Source: Streptomyces sp. NBC_01716
GTDB taxonomy: Bacteria; Actinomycetota; Actinomycetes; Streptomycetales; Streptomycetaceae
Length of the DNA: 64,000 nucleotides
Reading direction: 5' to 3'
NCBI RefSeq assembly: GCF_036248275.1
Contig: NZ_CP109181.1
Span: forward strand, 7,998,001-8,062,000
Below, piece by piece: positions 52,564 to 61,908 of the stretch (within the stretch, counting starts at the first letter, position 1; the number at the start of each line of letters is the position of its first letter). The notes under the pieces are model-generated. The model had not been told where the DNA came from. It made no database searches and saw only the letters and a list, made by a program, of their open reading frames with translations. Made by a program: the position numbers and the translations under genes.

Positions 52564-53124
52564 ATGGACACCGCACCGCGCCCCGCTCCCGGCCGGCTCA
52601 CCTACCGGGACGCCACCGCAGCAGACGTCAAGCCGCTCGTGGCACTCATCGAGTCCGCCTACCGCGGTGAGAGCGCCCGCGCCTCCTGGACCTCCGAGGC
52701 CGACCTGCTGGAGGGGCAGCGCACCGACGAGCAGGGCGTCCTCGATGTGATCGAGGCCGACGGCAGCCGGCTCCTGATCGTCGAGGCCGACGGCGTGCTG
52801 GTCGCCTGCTGCCAGCTGGAGCACCGCGGCCCCGCCGCGTACTTCGGCATGTTCGCCGTCGACCCCGGCGCGCAGGGCGGCGGTCTCGGCAAGCGCGTCC
52901 TCGCCGAGGCGGAGCGCCGCGCCCGCGCGGACTGGGGCGTGGGCGAGATGCACATGACCGTGATCGTCCAGCGCGAGGACCTGATCGCCTGGTACGAGCG
53001 CCGCGGCTACCGTCGTACGGGACAGCTGCTGCCCTTCCCGTACGGCGACGAGCGCTTCGGTATCCCGCAACGCCCCGACCTGGCGTTCGAGCTGCTGGTC
53101 AAGCCACTGGACCAGGACTTCTGA
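52564..53124 (+). CDS. GNAT-family N-acetyltransferase
   Basis: 186 residues. GNAT core: TYRDATAADVKPLVALIESA, acetyl-CoA loop AAYFGMFAVDPGAQGGGLGK, and LIAWYERRGYRRTG at the end of the fold. Substrate unknown. It overlaps the convergent XRE regulator gene by 26 bp. It begins just beyond the truncated enolase-superfamily gene, with its own GGAGATTCGGAG-type leader. Confidence 0.88.
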   Translation: MDTAPRPAPGRLTYRDATAADVKPLVALIESAYRGESARASWTSEADLLEGQRTDEQGVLDVIEADGSRLLIVEADGVLVACCQLEHRGPAAYFGMFAVDPGAQGGGLGKRVLAEAERRARADWGVGEMHMTVIVQREDLIAWYERRGYRRTGQLLPFPYGDERFGIPQRPDLAFELLVKPLDQDF

Positions 53125-54022
53125 ACGCTCCGTCGACCGCTCCTTCCACCACAGCGCGCCCCTCACTCCCGGTACGGGCGGCACGCAGGGATGCCAGCAG
53201 TTGCAGCCGTTCGGCGTCCGGGCTGCCGGGCTCGGCGGTGTAGACGAACATGACGGGTCCGGGACTGCCGGGCAGCGGGTAGCTGCCCCACTCGACGGTG
53301 ATCTCGCCGACCTGAGGATGCCGGAACAGCTTCGTCCCCTGCACCGTCTCGCGCACCTCGTGCCGGGCCCAGAGCCGCCGGAAGTCCGCGCTGCGGATGC
53401 TGAGTTCACCGATGAGCATGGTGGCCCGCGGGTGCGTCGGGTCGGTGACGACGGCGGTGCGCAGCATTCCGATGTACTGGAGCGCGGTGGCTTCCCAGTC
53501 GGGGCAGCGCATCCGGGTCTCGGGGTCGTGGAACAGCGAGGTGAGCATGTTCCGGTGCTCCGGCGGCTGCTGGCCCGGGTCGCCGAACAGCTCCTCGGCG
53601 AGCGTGTTCCAGGCGAGCAGGTCGAGGTGCAGGCCGAGCACCACGGCGGGGGTGTTGATGGTGGCCAGCAGCTGCCGGGTGCCGTCCGGTACGCGTTCGG
53701 GGGCACGGCGCCTGCGTACGCGCTGCGGGCGGCGTGCTGCCTGGGCGAGCGCGAACAGATGCCGGCGTTCGTCGTCGTCCAGGTTCAGCGCGGTGGCGAG
53801 GTCGTCGAGGACGTTGTCGGAGGGGCGTACGTCGCGGCCCTGCTCCATGCGCTGGTAGTAGTCGGTGCTCAGTCCCGCCAGCAGCGCGATCTCCTCCCGC
53901 CTGAGCCCGGTGACCTTGCGCCGGGGGCCCGGCTCAAGACCGACGTCCCGCGGGCGCAGCCGGCCGCGGCGGGCGCGGAGGAAGTCACCGAGTTCACGGG
54001 CGAACGAGTGGTCGGCAGCCAT
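53099..54022 (-). CDS. XRE-family regulator with MmyB-like ligand domain
   Basis: 307 residues from ATG 54022 (ATG 54046 possible). N-terminal HTH: FARELGDFLRARRGRLRPRD, GLRREEIALLAGLSTDYYQR, MEQGRDVRPSDNVLDDLATA. The C-terminal part is the MmyB-like PAS-fold domain (LLAWNTLAEELFGDPG, RCPDWEATALQYIGML) thought to bind fatty-acid-like ligands. Divergent from an SDR gene 160 bp away, a frequent pair in Streptomyces in which the regulator controls the SDR. Confidence 0.88.
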   Translation of the reverse strand: MAADHSFARELGDFLRARRGRLRPRDVGLEPGPRRKVTGLRREEIALLAGLSTDYYQRMEQGRDVRPSDNVLDDLATALNLDDDERRHLFALAQAARRPQRVRRRRAPERVPDGTRQLLATINTPAVVLGLHLDLLAWNTLAEELFGDPGQQPPEHRNMLTSLFHDPETRMRCPDWEATALQYIGMLRTAVVTDPTHPRATMLIGELSIRSADFRRLWARHEVRETVQGTKLFRHPQVGEITVEWGSYPLPGSPGPVMFVYTAEPGSPDAERLQLLASLRAARTGSEGRAVVEGAVDGAFRSPGPVA

Positions 54023-54181
54023 ACGGACAGTGTGCGGGTACGGCACGGGCCGAAGGTAGGTCTGGCACTCCTAGGGAAACGAGTGCGACCGCGCGCCGCC
54101 GGTCCGCTCCTACGGTTGGCCCCGGGCAGCCGTGCACACCATCCCCAGCCGTGCACACCTCATTTCCCGGGAGCATCGGCC

Positions 54182-55102
54182 ATGACCGAATGGACTGAAC
54201 GTGACATCCCCGACCAGAGTGGCCGGGTCGCCGTCGTGACCGGCGCCAACTCCGGACTGGGCCTGGTCACCGCGACCGAGCTCGCCCGCAGCGGGGCGCA
54301 CGTCGTGATGGCCGTACGCCGTGAGGGTGCCGGTGCGAGGGAAGCCGCGGAGATCCGGCGGGCCTTACCGGACGTCAGGATCGAGACGCGCCAACTCGAC
54401 CTGGCCTCCCTTGAGTCGGTGCGCGCCTTCGCGAAGGGGATGAACGACGACTTCCCGGCGATCGACCTGCTGGTCAACAACGCCGGTGTACTCCATCTCG
54501 GCCCGGCCCGCACCACCGGCGACGGGTTCGAGACCCACTTCGGCGTCAACACGCTGGGCCATTTCGCGCTCACCGGCCTGCTGCTCGGCAACCTCAGCCG
54601 GGCGGAAGCCCCCCGTGTGGTCAGCATCAGTTCGACCTCCCACCGCATCGCCCGTCTCGACTTCGACGACCTGATGTCGCGGAACAACTTCAAACCCCGC
54701 CGCGCGTACGCCCGTTCCAAGCTGGCCTGCACCGTTTACGGGTTGGAACTCCACCGTCGGCTGGAGAAGGCGGGCTCACCCGTCCTCAGCGTCGTCGCCC
54801 ACCCCGGGATCTGCCGCACCAACCTCAGCCCGAGGGCGTTCGAGGACCAGTGGGCGATCTCGCGGGCCGTCGACCGGGCGACGCAGCGGGCGTTCGCCTC
54901 GGTCCACGAGGGCGCGAGGTCACAACTGCACGCCGCGACGGCGCCCGGCGTGCGCGGCGGCCAGTTCTACGGGCCGTCCGGCTTCAAGGAGATGCGCGGC
55001 CCGGTCGCCACGACGGAGCCCGCCCCGCAGGCAGCCGACCCCGCGTCCGGGAAGAAGCTGTGGGCCGCCGCCGAGGAACTGACCGGCATCAGCTACCCGT
55101 GA
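54182..55102 (+). CDS. SDR-family oxidoreductase (retinol dehydrogenase-like)
   Basis: 306 residues from ATG 54182. Cofactor motif VAVVTGANSGLGLVTATELA, LLVNNAGVL, catalytic Ser in SISSTSHRIARLDF and YARSK (Tyr and Lys). GHFALTGLLLGNL is typical of the retinol-dehydrogenase-like SDRs. Reduces or oxidises an unknown carbonyl or alcohol. Likely controlled by the divergent XRE regulator. Confidence 0.9.
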   Translation: MTEWTERDIPDQSGRVAVVTGANSGLGLVTATELARSGAHVVMAVRREGAGAREAAEIRRALPDVRIETRQLDLASLESVRAFAKGMNDDFPAIDLLVNNAGVLHLGPARTTGDGFETHFGVNTLGHFALTGLLLGNLSRAEAPRVVSISSTSHRIARLDFDDLMSRNNFKPRRAYARSKLACTVYGLELHRRLEKAGSPVLSVVAHPGICRTNLSPRAFEDQWAISRAVDRATQRAFASVHEGARSQLHAATAPGVRGGQFYGPSGFKEMRGPVATTEPAPQAADPASGKKLWAAAEELTGISYP

Positions 55103-55105
55103 ACC

Positions 55106-55168
55106 GCCGGGACGCCAGACCCGAGTGCCACCCCCCCCCGGTACGGCCGAAAGGTCTGGCGTCCCGGC
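55106..55168. terminator. Terminator between SDR and GDPD genes
   Basis: 16-bp perfect inverted repeat (GCCGGGACGCCAGACC and its complement) with a 31-base loop containing a run of about ten C. Lies between convergent stop codons. Confidence 0.78.
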
Positions 55169-55176
55169 TCCGCGTG

Positions 55177-55860
55177 TCAGGCCGTGAAACGGCCGGTACG
55201 GCGGATCTCCGGGAAGTCGGTGGTCGCGCCGTCCAGCCCGAGCGCCCGGGCCAGCCGCAGGTGGTCCGGGGTGTTCACCACCCAGCCGATCACCCCGAGC
55301 CCCGCCGCGTGCGCGCGCTCGACGACCTCCAGCGTCAGCCGCCGGATGTTCAGCGCGAGCGAGTCCGCGCCCACCGCGACCGCCCGGTCCACCACGTCGC
55401 CGCCCCAGCGGCTGGCGATCAGCACCGTGCGTACGCCCGGCACCAGGGCGGAGATCTCGGCGACGGCCTCGTCGTGGAACGAGGACACCTCGACCCGTCC
55501 CACCAGCTGCCTCTCGCGCATGACATCGGCCAGCGCCCGCGCCGCCGCCACATCCTTGATCTCCGCCTGGAGCGGTGAGCCCACCGCGTCCAGGACCTCG
55601 TCGAACACCGGCACCCGCTCGCCCCGCCCCGCGTCGAGCTCCCGCAGCTCGGCGAGGGTCCGGTCGGCGATCGGGCCCGTGCCGTCCGTCGTCCGGTCCA
55701 GCTCCGCGTCGTGCATGACGACGAGGGCGCCGTCCTTGCTCAGATGAAGGTCGAGCTCGATCGCGTCCATGCCGGCCCGCTCGGCGTGCAGAAAGGAGCG
55801 CAGGGTGTTCTCGGGCTCGACACCCATCACTCCACGATGACCGATGGTGAGGAAAGTCAA
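55177..55860 (-). CDS. Glycerophosphodiester phosphodiesterase
   Basis: 227 residues from TTG 55860 (the family starts with a strand like FLTIGHRG). Catalytic motifs: GHRGVMGVEPENTLRSF, the Glu-x-Asp pair in AIELDLHLSKDGALVVMHD, LQAEIKD and a final TDFPEIRR. Hydrolyses glycerophosphodiesters to glycerol-3-phosphate and alcohol. No signal peptide, so cytoplasmic. Monocistronic. Confidence 0.88.
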   Translation of the reverse strand: MTFLTIGHRGVMGVEPENTLRSFLHAERAGMDAIELDLHLSKDGALVVMHDAELDRTTDGTGPIADRTLAELRELDAGRGERVPVFDEVLDAVGSPLQAEIKDVAAARALADVMRERQLVGRVEVSSFHDEAVAEISALVPGVRTVLIASRWGGDVVDRAVAVGADSLALNIRRLTLEVVERAHAAGLGVIGWVVNTPDHLRLARALGLDGATTDFPEIRRTGRFTA

Positions 55861-56122
55861 GGCTGACTCGCTTCCGTCGTCGGCGGCTCCCGCGCGGCGC
55901 TGGTGCCCCACGCGGCACGGCGGCAGCCTAACGGTCCGTACGCCGGTATGGACCCGTGCGTGAGGCGCAAGTGGAGATGCCTGCTGTCCACAGCGCGTAC
56001 GGCGGGAAAATCGCCCGTAAACCCGAGGCATGGCAGGATAATTTGTCTCGGCCGACCTTGTACGGGAGAATCAAAGACCGATACGGTGCTTTGACGCCAG
56101 CTTCTCCCGTGGAGGGTGTGAC

Positions 56123-57520
56123 ATGACGGAAATTCTTGTGCAGGACCGGACCGGAGGGCCCTCGGCCGACGGCGAGCGGGTGGTCGAGCACCCCGCGTGG
56201 ACCGAGCTCAAGAATGCCGTCGAGGAGATCCGCCCCTGGCAGTCCAAGGACGGCTCCATCGATTTCGACGCCGACGACGCGCCCGCGCGCGCCCTCGTCG
56301 AGGTCACGCTCGACCGCGTGACCGCCGCCGTCGAGCACCTCTCACCCCTGCTTCCGCACGACGCCGCCTACCACGAGGCGCTCGTCGCGGACCTCCGCAA
56401 ATGGGCCGACAGCGCCTTCGACGTGCCCGACTTCTTGGACTCGCTGCTCGCCTTCCGGCCCGCGGCCGACCGCGCGGACCGGCGGCAGCACCTGGTCGTC
56501 TTCCCCATGTACACGCAGAACGGCAACCCGGACCGCAATCTGGAGGCCGTCGTCCTGCGCATGGTCTGGCCCGAGTGGCTGGCCGAGCTGGAGCGCACCC
56601 GCTACGACAATCCCCTCTTCTGCGGCATCACCTTCGAGGACTTCACCGCCGGTTACGACACCAACTCCGCGGTCCTCTTCCCCGAGACGATCGCGGTCCG
56701 CGAGGCCCCCGAGCGGTTCAGCTGGGGCGGCATCTTCTGCGACCGCGAGGCAGCCAGGTTCCGCCGCGTCACCGAGGCCGCCGTCGACATCCTCGGGGTC
56801 GAACTTCCCGACGACATCCGGGAGATGGTCGGCGACCAGGACCGCTGCCAGCAGGCGTTCGTCCTCTGGGACATGATCCACGACCGCACCCACAGCCATG
56901 GTGACCTGCCGTTCGACCCCTTCATGATCAAGCAGCGGCAGCCGTTCTGGATGTACGGCCTGGAGGAGCTGCGCTGCGACCTCACCGCCTTCCGCGAGGC
57001 CGTGACGCTGGCGGCCGACGGTGTGCCGCAGGGCCGCGATGTGCAGTACGCGGTGCTCTTCGACCGGATGTTCCGCTTCCCCGTCACCGGTGCCCGTCAG
57101 CGCAACTACGACGGCCTCGGCGGCCAGCTGCTCTTCTCCTACCTCCACAAGCACGACGTGGTGCGCTGGACCGACAACACCCTGCGCATCGACTGGGAGC
57201 GGGCCCCGCAGGTCACCCAGCGGCTGCTCGCCGAGATCGAGGCCCTCTACCGGGCCGGTATCGACCGCCCCAAGCTGGTCCACTGGCTCGCCGCCTACGA
57301 CCTCGTCTCCACCTATCTGGCCCCGCACCCCGGATCCCGCTGGGCCAAGGGCCCGGACGCCCTCGACCTGGATCTGCCCCCGCGCAAGCTGGTCGACGAC
57401 GTGCTTCCCGACGAGTTTCCGCTCAGCATGTTCTACGAGGCGCTGGGCAAGAAGCTCAAGACCGTGATCGCCTCGACCCAGGGCATCCGGGCCACGAGCA
57501 CCGAGAAGCGAGCCGCGTGA
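56123..57520 (+). CDS. DUF6421-family protein
   Basis: 465 residues from ATG 56123 behind GGAGGGTG. Highly conserved Streptomyces family: LVVFPMYTQNGNPDRNLEAV, GITFEDFTAGYDTNSAVLF, FSWGGIFCDREAARFR, DMIHDRTHSHGDLPFDPFMI, DGLGGQLLFSYLHKHDVVRW. The HDRTHSHGD and nearby His/Asp/Glu residues could bind a metal, but no activity is known. It starts a same-strand group with an SDR, a threonine-aldolase-like enzyme and a B3/4 protein, suggesting a shared, unassigned task. Confidence 0.85.
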   Translation: MTEILVQDRTGGPSADGERVVEHPAWTELKNAVEEIRPWQSKDGSIDFDADDAPARALVEVTLDRVTAAVEHLSPLLPHDAAYHEALVADLRKWADSAFDVPDFLDSLLAFRPAADRADRRQHLVVFPMYTQNGNPDRNLEAVVLRMVWPEWLAELERTRYDNPLFCGITFEDFTAGYDTNSAVLFPETIAVREAPERFSWGGIFCDREAARFRRVTEAAVDILGVELPDDIREMVGDQDRCQQAFVLWDMIHDRTHSHGDLPFDPFMIKQRQPFWMYGLEELRCDLTAFREAVTLAADGVPQGRDVQYAVLFDRMFRFPVTGARQRNYDGLGGQLLFSYLHKHDVVRWTDNTLRIDWERAPQVTQRLLAEIEALYRAGIDRPKLVHWLAAYDLVSTYLAPHPGSRWAKGPDALDLDLPPRKLVDDVLPDEFPLSMFYEALGKKLKTVIASTQGIRATSTEKRAA

Positions 57521-57616
57521 GTTCGTACGACACTGCTGTCTGCGGGAGCACGGCGCCCGCGAGGGCCTGGCCGGCCACGGCATGAGCGACGACGCGCGGA
57601 GACGGGGAACACCGGG

Positions 57617-58402
57617 ATGACGGAGAAGACGACCATGAGCACAACCACCGGAGCGGGCGGCCCGCTGGACGGCGCCGTCGTGGCGGTCGCCGGAGCGGGC
57701 GGCCCCGCCGGGCGCGCGGCCCTCCTGCGCCTGGCCTCGGCCGGCGCGACTGTCGTCGGCGCCGACGCGGACGAGGCGAGCCTCGCCGAGGCGGTCGACG
57801 CCGCCCGCCGCGCCCGCGGCGGCGCCACCGTCACCGGTGAGACCGTCGACCTCCTGGACCTGGCGGCCACCCGCGCCTGGGCGGCGAAGACCGAGAAGGA
57901 CGCGGGACGGGGCCGGATCGACGGGCTCGTCCATCTCGTCGGCGGCTGGCGCGGCGGCAAGACCTTCGCCGACACCGACCTCGCCGACTGGGACCTGCTG
58001 GAGAAGCTGCTGATCCGCACGGTCCAGCACACCTCACTCGCCTTCCACGAAGCTCTGCTGCGCAGCGACCGCGGCCGCTATGTGCTGGTCAGCGCCGCCG
58101 GAGCGAGCAAACCCACGGCCGGCAACGCCGCCTACGCGTCCGCCAAGGCGGCTGCCGAAGCCTGGACGCTGGCGCTCGCCGACGACTTCCGCAAGGCCGG
58201 GGGCGACGAAGGGCCTCGTGCGGCGGCTGCGATCCTGGTCATCAAGGCACTGGTGCACGACGCGATGCGCGCCGAGCGCCCGAATGCGAAGTTCGCGGGC
58301 TTCACGGACGCCGGAGACCTGGCCGACGCCATCGCCGGGGTCTGGGAGCGGCCCGCCGGTGAAGTGAACGGAAGCCGCCTGTGGCTGAGCCCCGAGTCAT
58401 GA
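57617..58402 (+). CDS. SDR-family NAD(P)-dependent oxidoreductase
   Basis: 261 residues. Rossmann start AVVAVAGAGGPAGRAALLRL (GxGGPxG, a variant of the usual TGxxxGxG), GLVHLVGGWRGGKTF, and YVLVSAAGASKPTAGNAAYA followed by Ser-Ala-Lys, giving the Tyr-x3-Lys pair. Its stop overlaps the next gene's ATG. Substrate unknown; the atypical glycine motif suggests a specialised branch. Confidence 0.85.
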   Translation: MTEKTTMSTTTGAGGPLDGAVVAVAGAGGPAGRAALLRLASAGATVVGADADEASLAEAVDAARRARGGATVTGETVDLLDLAATRAWAAKTEKDAGRGRIDGLVHLVGGWRGGKTFADTDLADWDLLEKLLIRTVQHTSLAFHEALLRSDRGRYVLVSAAGASKPTAGNAAYASAKAAAEAWTLALADDFRKAGGDEGPRAAAAILVIKALVHDAMRAERPNAKFAGFTDAGDLADAIAGVWERPAGEVNGSRLWLSPES

Positions 58403-59469
58403 CGTCCCGCAAGACCGCGGCGCGCGCCCACCACGACCCCGCCGTGCGCGGGTTCGCCAGCGACAATTACGCGGGCGCCCACCCCGAGGTGCTTGCGGCC
58501 CTCGCCCTCGCCAACGGCGGCCACCAGGTCGCGTACGGCGAGGACGACTACACCGACCACCTCCAGCGCGTCATGCACAGCCACTTCGGCCCCACCGCCG
58601 AGGCTTTCCCGGTCTTCAACGGAACCGGCGCGAACGTCGTCGCGCTCCAGTCGATGACCGACCGCTGGTCCGCGGTGATCTGCGCCGAGTCCGCGCACAT
58701 CAACATGGACGAGGGCGGGGCGCCCGAGCGGGTCGGCGGCCTCAAGCTGCTGCCCGTGCCCACCCCCGACGGCAAGCTCACCCCTGAGCTGGTCGACCGC
58801 CAGGCCTGGGGGTACGAGGACGAGCACCGGGCCATGCCGCAGGTCGTGTCGATCACCCAGAACACCGAACTGGGCACCGTCTACACTCCGGCCGAGATCC
58901 GTGCCCTGTGCGAGCACGCCCACGAGCGGGGCATGAAGGTCCATCTCGACGGGGCCCGGATATCCAACGCCGCCGCCTCCCTCGACGTACCGATGCGCAC
59001 CTTCACCAACACCGTGGGCGTGGACGTGCTGAGTTACGGCGGCACGAAGAACGGCGCGATCTTCGGCGAGGCCGTCGTCGTGATCGATCCGGACGCGGTG
59101 CGCGCGATGAAGCGGCTGCGCAAGCTGTCGATGCAGCTCAGCTCCAAGATGCGGTTCGTCTCCGTCCAGCTGGAGGCGCTGCTGGCCGGCGATCTGTGGC
59201 TGCGCAACGCCCGGCACAGCAACGCCATGGCCCAGCGGCTCGCCGACGGCGTGCGCTCGGTCGATGGGGTCGAGATCCTGCACCCCGTCCAGGCCAACGC
59301 CGTCTTCGCCCGGCTGCCGCGCGAGGTGGGGGAGCGGCTCCAGAAGCGGTTCCGCTTCTACTTCTGGGACAAGGCCGCCGGTGACGTGCGCTGGATGTGC
59401 GCCTTCGACACCACCGAGGACGACGTCGACGCGTTCGTCCAGGCGGTCAAGGAAGAGATGGCCAGGTAA
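58399..59469 (+). CDS. Threonine aldolase-family PLP enzyme
   Basis: 356 residues from ATG 58399 (ATGA overlap with the SDR). Beta-eliminating lyase/L-threonine aldolase fold: FASDNYAGAHPEVLAALALA, FPVFNGTGANVVALQSM, VHLDGARISNAAASLDV and PLP-Lys in LSYGGTKNGAIFGEAVV. The family cleaves beta-hydroxy amino acids to glycine and aldehyde. Tight coupling to an SDR suggests they act on one substrate, for example oxidation of a beta-hydroxy amino acid or handling of the aldehyde (inference). Confidence 0.88.
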   Translation: MTSRKTAARAHHDPAVRGFASDNYAGAHPEVLAALALANGGHQVAYGEDDYTDHLQRVMHSHFGPTAEAFPVFNGTGANVVALQSMTDRWSAVICAESAHINMDEGGAPERVGGLKLLPVPTPDGKLTPELVDRQAWGYEDEHRAMPQVVSITQNTELGTVYTPAEIRALCEHAHERGMKVHLDGARISNAAASLDVPMRTFTNTVGVDVLSYGGTKNGAIFGEAVVVIDPDAVRAMKRLRKLSMQLSSKMRFVSVQLEALLAGDLWLRNARHSNAMAQRLADGVRSVDGVEILHPVQANAVFARLPREVGERLQKRFRFYFWDKAAGDVRWMCAFDTTEDDVDAFVQAVKEEMAR

Positions 59470-59566
59470 CCGGCGACCGGGGCCTCGCTCCGGAGTGGTG
59501 CATTACAGTAGACCTCGCGGTGTGCTGTGATGCACCGTTTCCGTACGTCCCGAGGCAAGGCAGACG

Positions 59567-60259
59567 ATGACCCTGACGCTCACCGTGTCGGACGAGGTGC
59601 GCACCCTCGCCCCCGGCTTCACCCCGCTCGCCGTCGAGGCCCACGGCCTGGTCAACGGCCCCAGCAACGAGGCCGGTTCGGCGCTGCTGGACGACGCGGC
59701 CCGGCGGCTCGCCGCCCGCCTCGACGGGCGCGCCCCGCACGAGGACCCGCACATGGTGGCCTGGCGCGCGGCGTACACGGCCTTCGGCGGCAAGCCGAAC
59801 CGTACGCGCAACTCCGCCGAGGCCCTGGCCAGGCGGGCGCTCGCCGACGGCGGTCTGCCCCGGATCAATCTGCTCGTGGATCTCTACAACGCGATCAGCG
59901 TGGCCCATCTGATCCCCGTCGGCGGCGAGGACACCGACCGGATCACGGGCGCCATGCGGCTCGTACGGGCCACCGGCGACGAGCCGTTCCACACCGCCGC
60001 GGGCGGGGAGCCGGCCGTCGAGCACCCGGACGCGGGCGAGGTCGTGTGGCGTGACGACGAGGGTGTGACCTGCCGGCGCTGGAACTGGCGCCAGGGTGTG
60101 CGCACCCGGCTCACGGAGGAGTCGGTGAACGCCGTCTTCCTGCTGGAGGGTCTGGCCCCCATGACCGGCGCGGAACTCGACGCTGCGGGCACCGAACTCG
60201 CCGAATCGCTGGAGAAGTTGAGCCCCGGCGTACGGATCACCGTGCGCCCGGCGCTCTGA
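59567..60259 (+). CDS. B3/4-domain protein (PheRS beta editing-like)
   Basis: 230 residues. The B3/4 domain of phenylalanyl-tRNA synthetase beta: KPNRTRNSAEALARRALADG, INLLVDLYNAISVAHLIPVG, RRWNWRQGVRTRLTEESVNA. Stand-alone B3/4 proteins may hydrolyse mischarged tRNA; this is not established for the group. Same strand as the threonine-aldolase-like gene, 97 bp downstream. Confidence 0.85.
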   Translation: MTLTLTVSDEVRTLAPGFTPLAVEAHGLVNGPSNEAGSALLDDAARRLAARLDGRAPHEDPHMVAWRAAYTAFGGKPNRTRNSAEALARRALADGGLPRINLLVDLYNAISVAHLIPVGGEDTDRITGAMRLVRATGDEPFHTAAGGEPAVEHPDAGEVVWRDDEGVTCRRWNWRQGVRTRLTEESVNAVFLLEGLAPMTGAELDAAGTELAESLEKLSPGVRITVRPAL

Positions 60260-60338
60260 GCCGACCTGACAGAGCGTCAGTTGGGCGACGAGCCGTGCAG
60301 TGACGTTTCGGTGGTGGCGCCCGCGGGGTCCGCGAGGC

Positions 60339-61061
60339 TCAGCCGGCTTCGCGGGCCTCGGCCGGCGTCGGGGCCGTACCGCCCAGATGCGCCGGTACCC
60401 ACCAGGTGTCGCCCGCGTCCCTGGGCCGTACCGGATAGGCCCGCTGCGCGGCTTCGAGCAGCTCCTGCACCCGCTCGCGCAGCCGCCGGGTGATCGCACC
60501 CGCGTACTGGTCGGTCGGGGCCTCCACCGGCTCGCCGACCCGCATCGTCACGGGGATGTGGCTGCGCCGGAAGTTACGCGGACGCCCCTTGGTCCAGAGC
60601 CGCTGGGTGCCCCACAGCGCCATCGGGATCAGCGGCACGCCGGCCTCCTGCGCCAGGCGCGCCGCGCCGGACTTGAAGGACTTGAGCGTGAAGGACTGCG
60701 AGATCGTCGCCTCGGGGAACACGCCGATGATCTCGCCGGCGCGCAGCGAGTCGAGCGCGTGCGAGTAGGCCGTCTCGCCCTGCGTACGGTCCACGGGGAT
60801 GTGTTTCATGCCGCGCATGAGCGGCCCCCCGACCTTGTGCCGGAAGACCGATTCCTTCGCCATGAAGCGGACGAGGCGCTTCTGGGGGAGTGCGGTGAGG
60901 CCGGTGAAGATGAAGTCCAGATAGCTGATGTGGTTGCTGACGAGAACCGCGCCGCCGGTACGCGGGATGTTCTCGGAGCCCTGAGTCTCGATCCTGAGGT
61001 CCAGCGCCTTGAACATCGTGCGGGCGGCGCCGATGACCGGCCGATAGACGAGCTCTGCCAT
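60339..61061 (-). CDS. 1-acylglycerol-3-phosphate acyltransferase-like protein
   Basis: 240 residues from ATG 61061. PlsC motifs: SNHISYLDFIFTG (HxxxxD, here NHISYLD), RFMAKESVFRHKVGGPLMRG, VFPEATIS (usually EGT), and LIPMALWGTQRLWTKGRP. Transfers an acyl chain to lysophosphatidate or a related acceptor at the inner membrane. Monocistronic, convergent with the B3/4 gene. Confidence 0.88.
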   Translation of the reverse strand: MAELVYRPVIGAARTMFKALDLRIETQGSENIPRTGGAVLVSNHISYLDFIFTGLTALPQKRLVRFMAKESVFRHKVGGPLMRGMKHIPVDRTQGETAYSHALDSLRAGEIIGVFPEATISQSFTLKSFKSGAARLAQEAGVPLIPMALWGTQRLWTKGRPRNFRRSHIPVTMRVGEPVEAPTDQYAGAITRRLRERVQELLEAAQRAYPVRPRDAGDTWWVPAHLGGTAPTPAEAREAG

Positions 61062-61268
61062 CTGGAGGAGACCCTTCTGTTCCCGGGGAGGGTTCTCCCG
61101 ACGGAAGCTACGCAGCCGTAGGTTTTCGGCATTGGGCAGATCGTGCCCCAAACGAGGCCTTGTGGCCAGTCCTGTCGACGGCGCGGAGCGAGATTCTCAT
61201 CACGTCATTCCTGGTTGATCCGGGCGTTTGCCGCAGCTCAGCGCGGCGCCGCGGAATATCCTGCCGCC

Positions 61269-61688
61269 GTGCGAACGCTGCCCCGTGGGAGGGGTGACGA
61301 ACGGACCCATGGCGGGTGGAGGCTCAAGGTGCGCGGGGAAAAGGGCGAACAGCGGCTCGACGCCGCGCTGTTGGGCGCGGAGTTGGGGGAGCGCGCCACA
61401 CTGGTCCAGTTCTCCACCGCGTTCTGCCTGCCGTGCCGCGCGACCAGGCGCACGCTCGCCGAGGTGACCGGCATGGTCGACGGCGTCGCCCATGTGGAGG
61501 TCGACGCGGAGGACCGCCTGGAGTTGGTACGCGAACTCGGCATCCTCAAGACCCCCACGGTGCTCGTCCTCGACGCGGCGGGCCGGATCGTACGGAGGGC
61601 CGCGGGGGTACCCCGTAAGGCCGATGTGATCGCCGCGCTGGGCGCGGCCGTCTCCGGCGGGACCCCGGGCGAGACCTCCGGCGGGTGA
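61269..61688 (+). CDS. Thioredoxin-family protein
   Basis: 139 residues from GTG 61269; GTG 61329 is an alternative. Thioredoxin fold with active site FCLPCRATRRTL (CxxC = CLPC) after ATLVQFSTA, and the cis-Pro loop LKTPTVLVLDAAGRIVRR. Similar Streptomyces proteins often carry an N-terminal membrane helix; none is seen here, so either it is cytoplasmic or the start lies elsewhere. Probable disulfide reductase. Confidence 0.78.
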   Translation: MRTLPRGRGDERTHGGWRLKVRGEKGEQRLDAALLGAELGERATLVQFSTAFCLPCRATRRTLAEVTGMVDGVAHVEVDAEDRLELVRELGILKTPTVLVLDAAGRIVRRAAGVPRKADVIAALGAAVSGGTPGETSGG

Positions 61689-61798
61689 CACGCTCCGGCC
61701 GACGGCCGGTGTGCGTCGGGCCGCCGGACCGGCGGGCGTTGGGAAGGTCACAGTTCAAAGCGCTTGCTCACCGGGCATGAGCTGGATGTACTGGCGAG

Positions 61799-61806
61799 TA
61801 ATATTA
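61799..61806. promoter_or_regulatory. AT-rich palindrome upstream of etfB
   Basis: TAATATTA in otherwise GC-rich DNA, 103 bp before the etfB start; a possible -10 region or operator for the etf operon. Confidence 0.3.
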
Positions 61807-61908
61807 TGGTCGGTGCGCGGGTCGACCTGACCGGAAAACCCCCCATCAGGCGCCTATGCTGCGAGCAACAACGCAGCCCAGAAATGACGATGCAGTAGGA
61901 GAGCCGGC

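Noticed and set aside
53201..54181. Upstream in-frame extension of the SDR gene by over 300 codons
   Set aside because: It is antisense to the XRE regulator and does not look like protein; ATG 54182 starts the Rossmann domain at the right distance.
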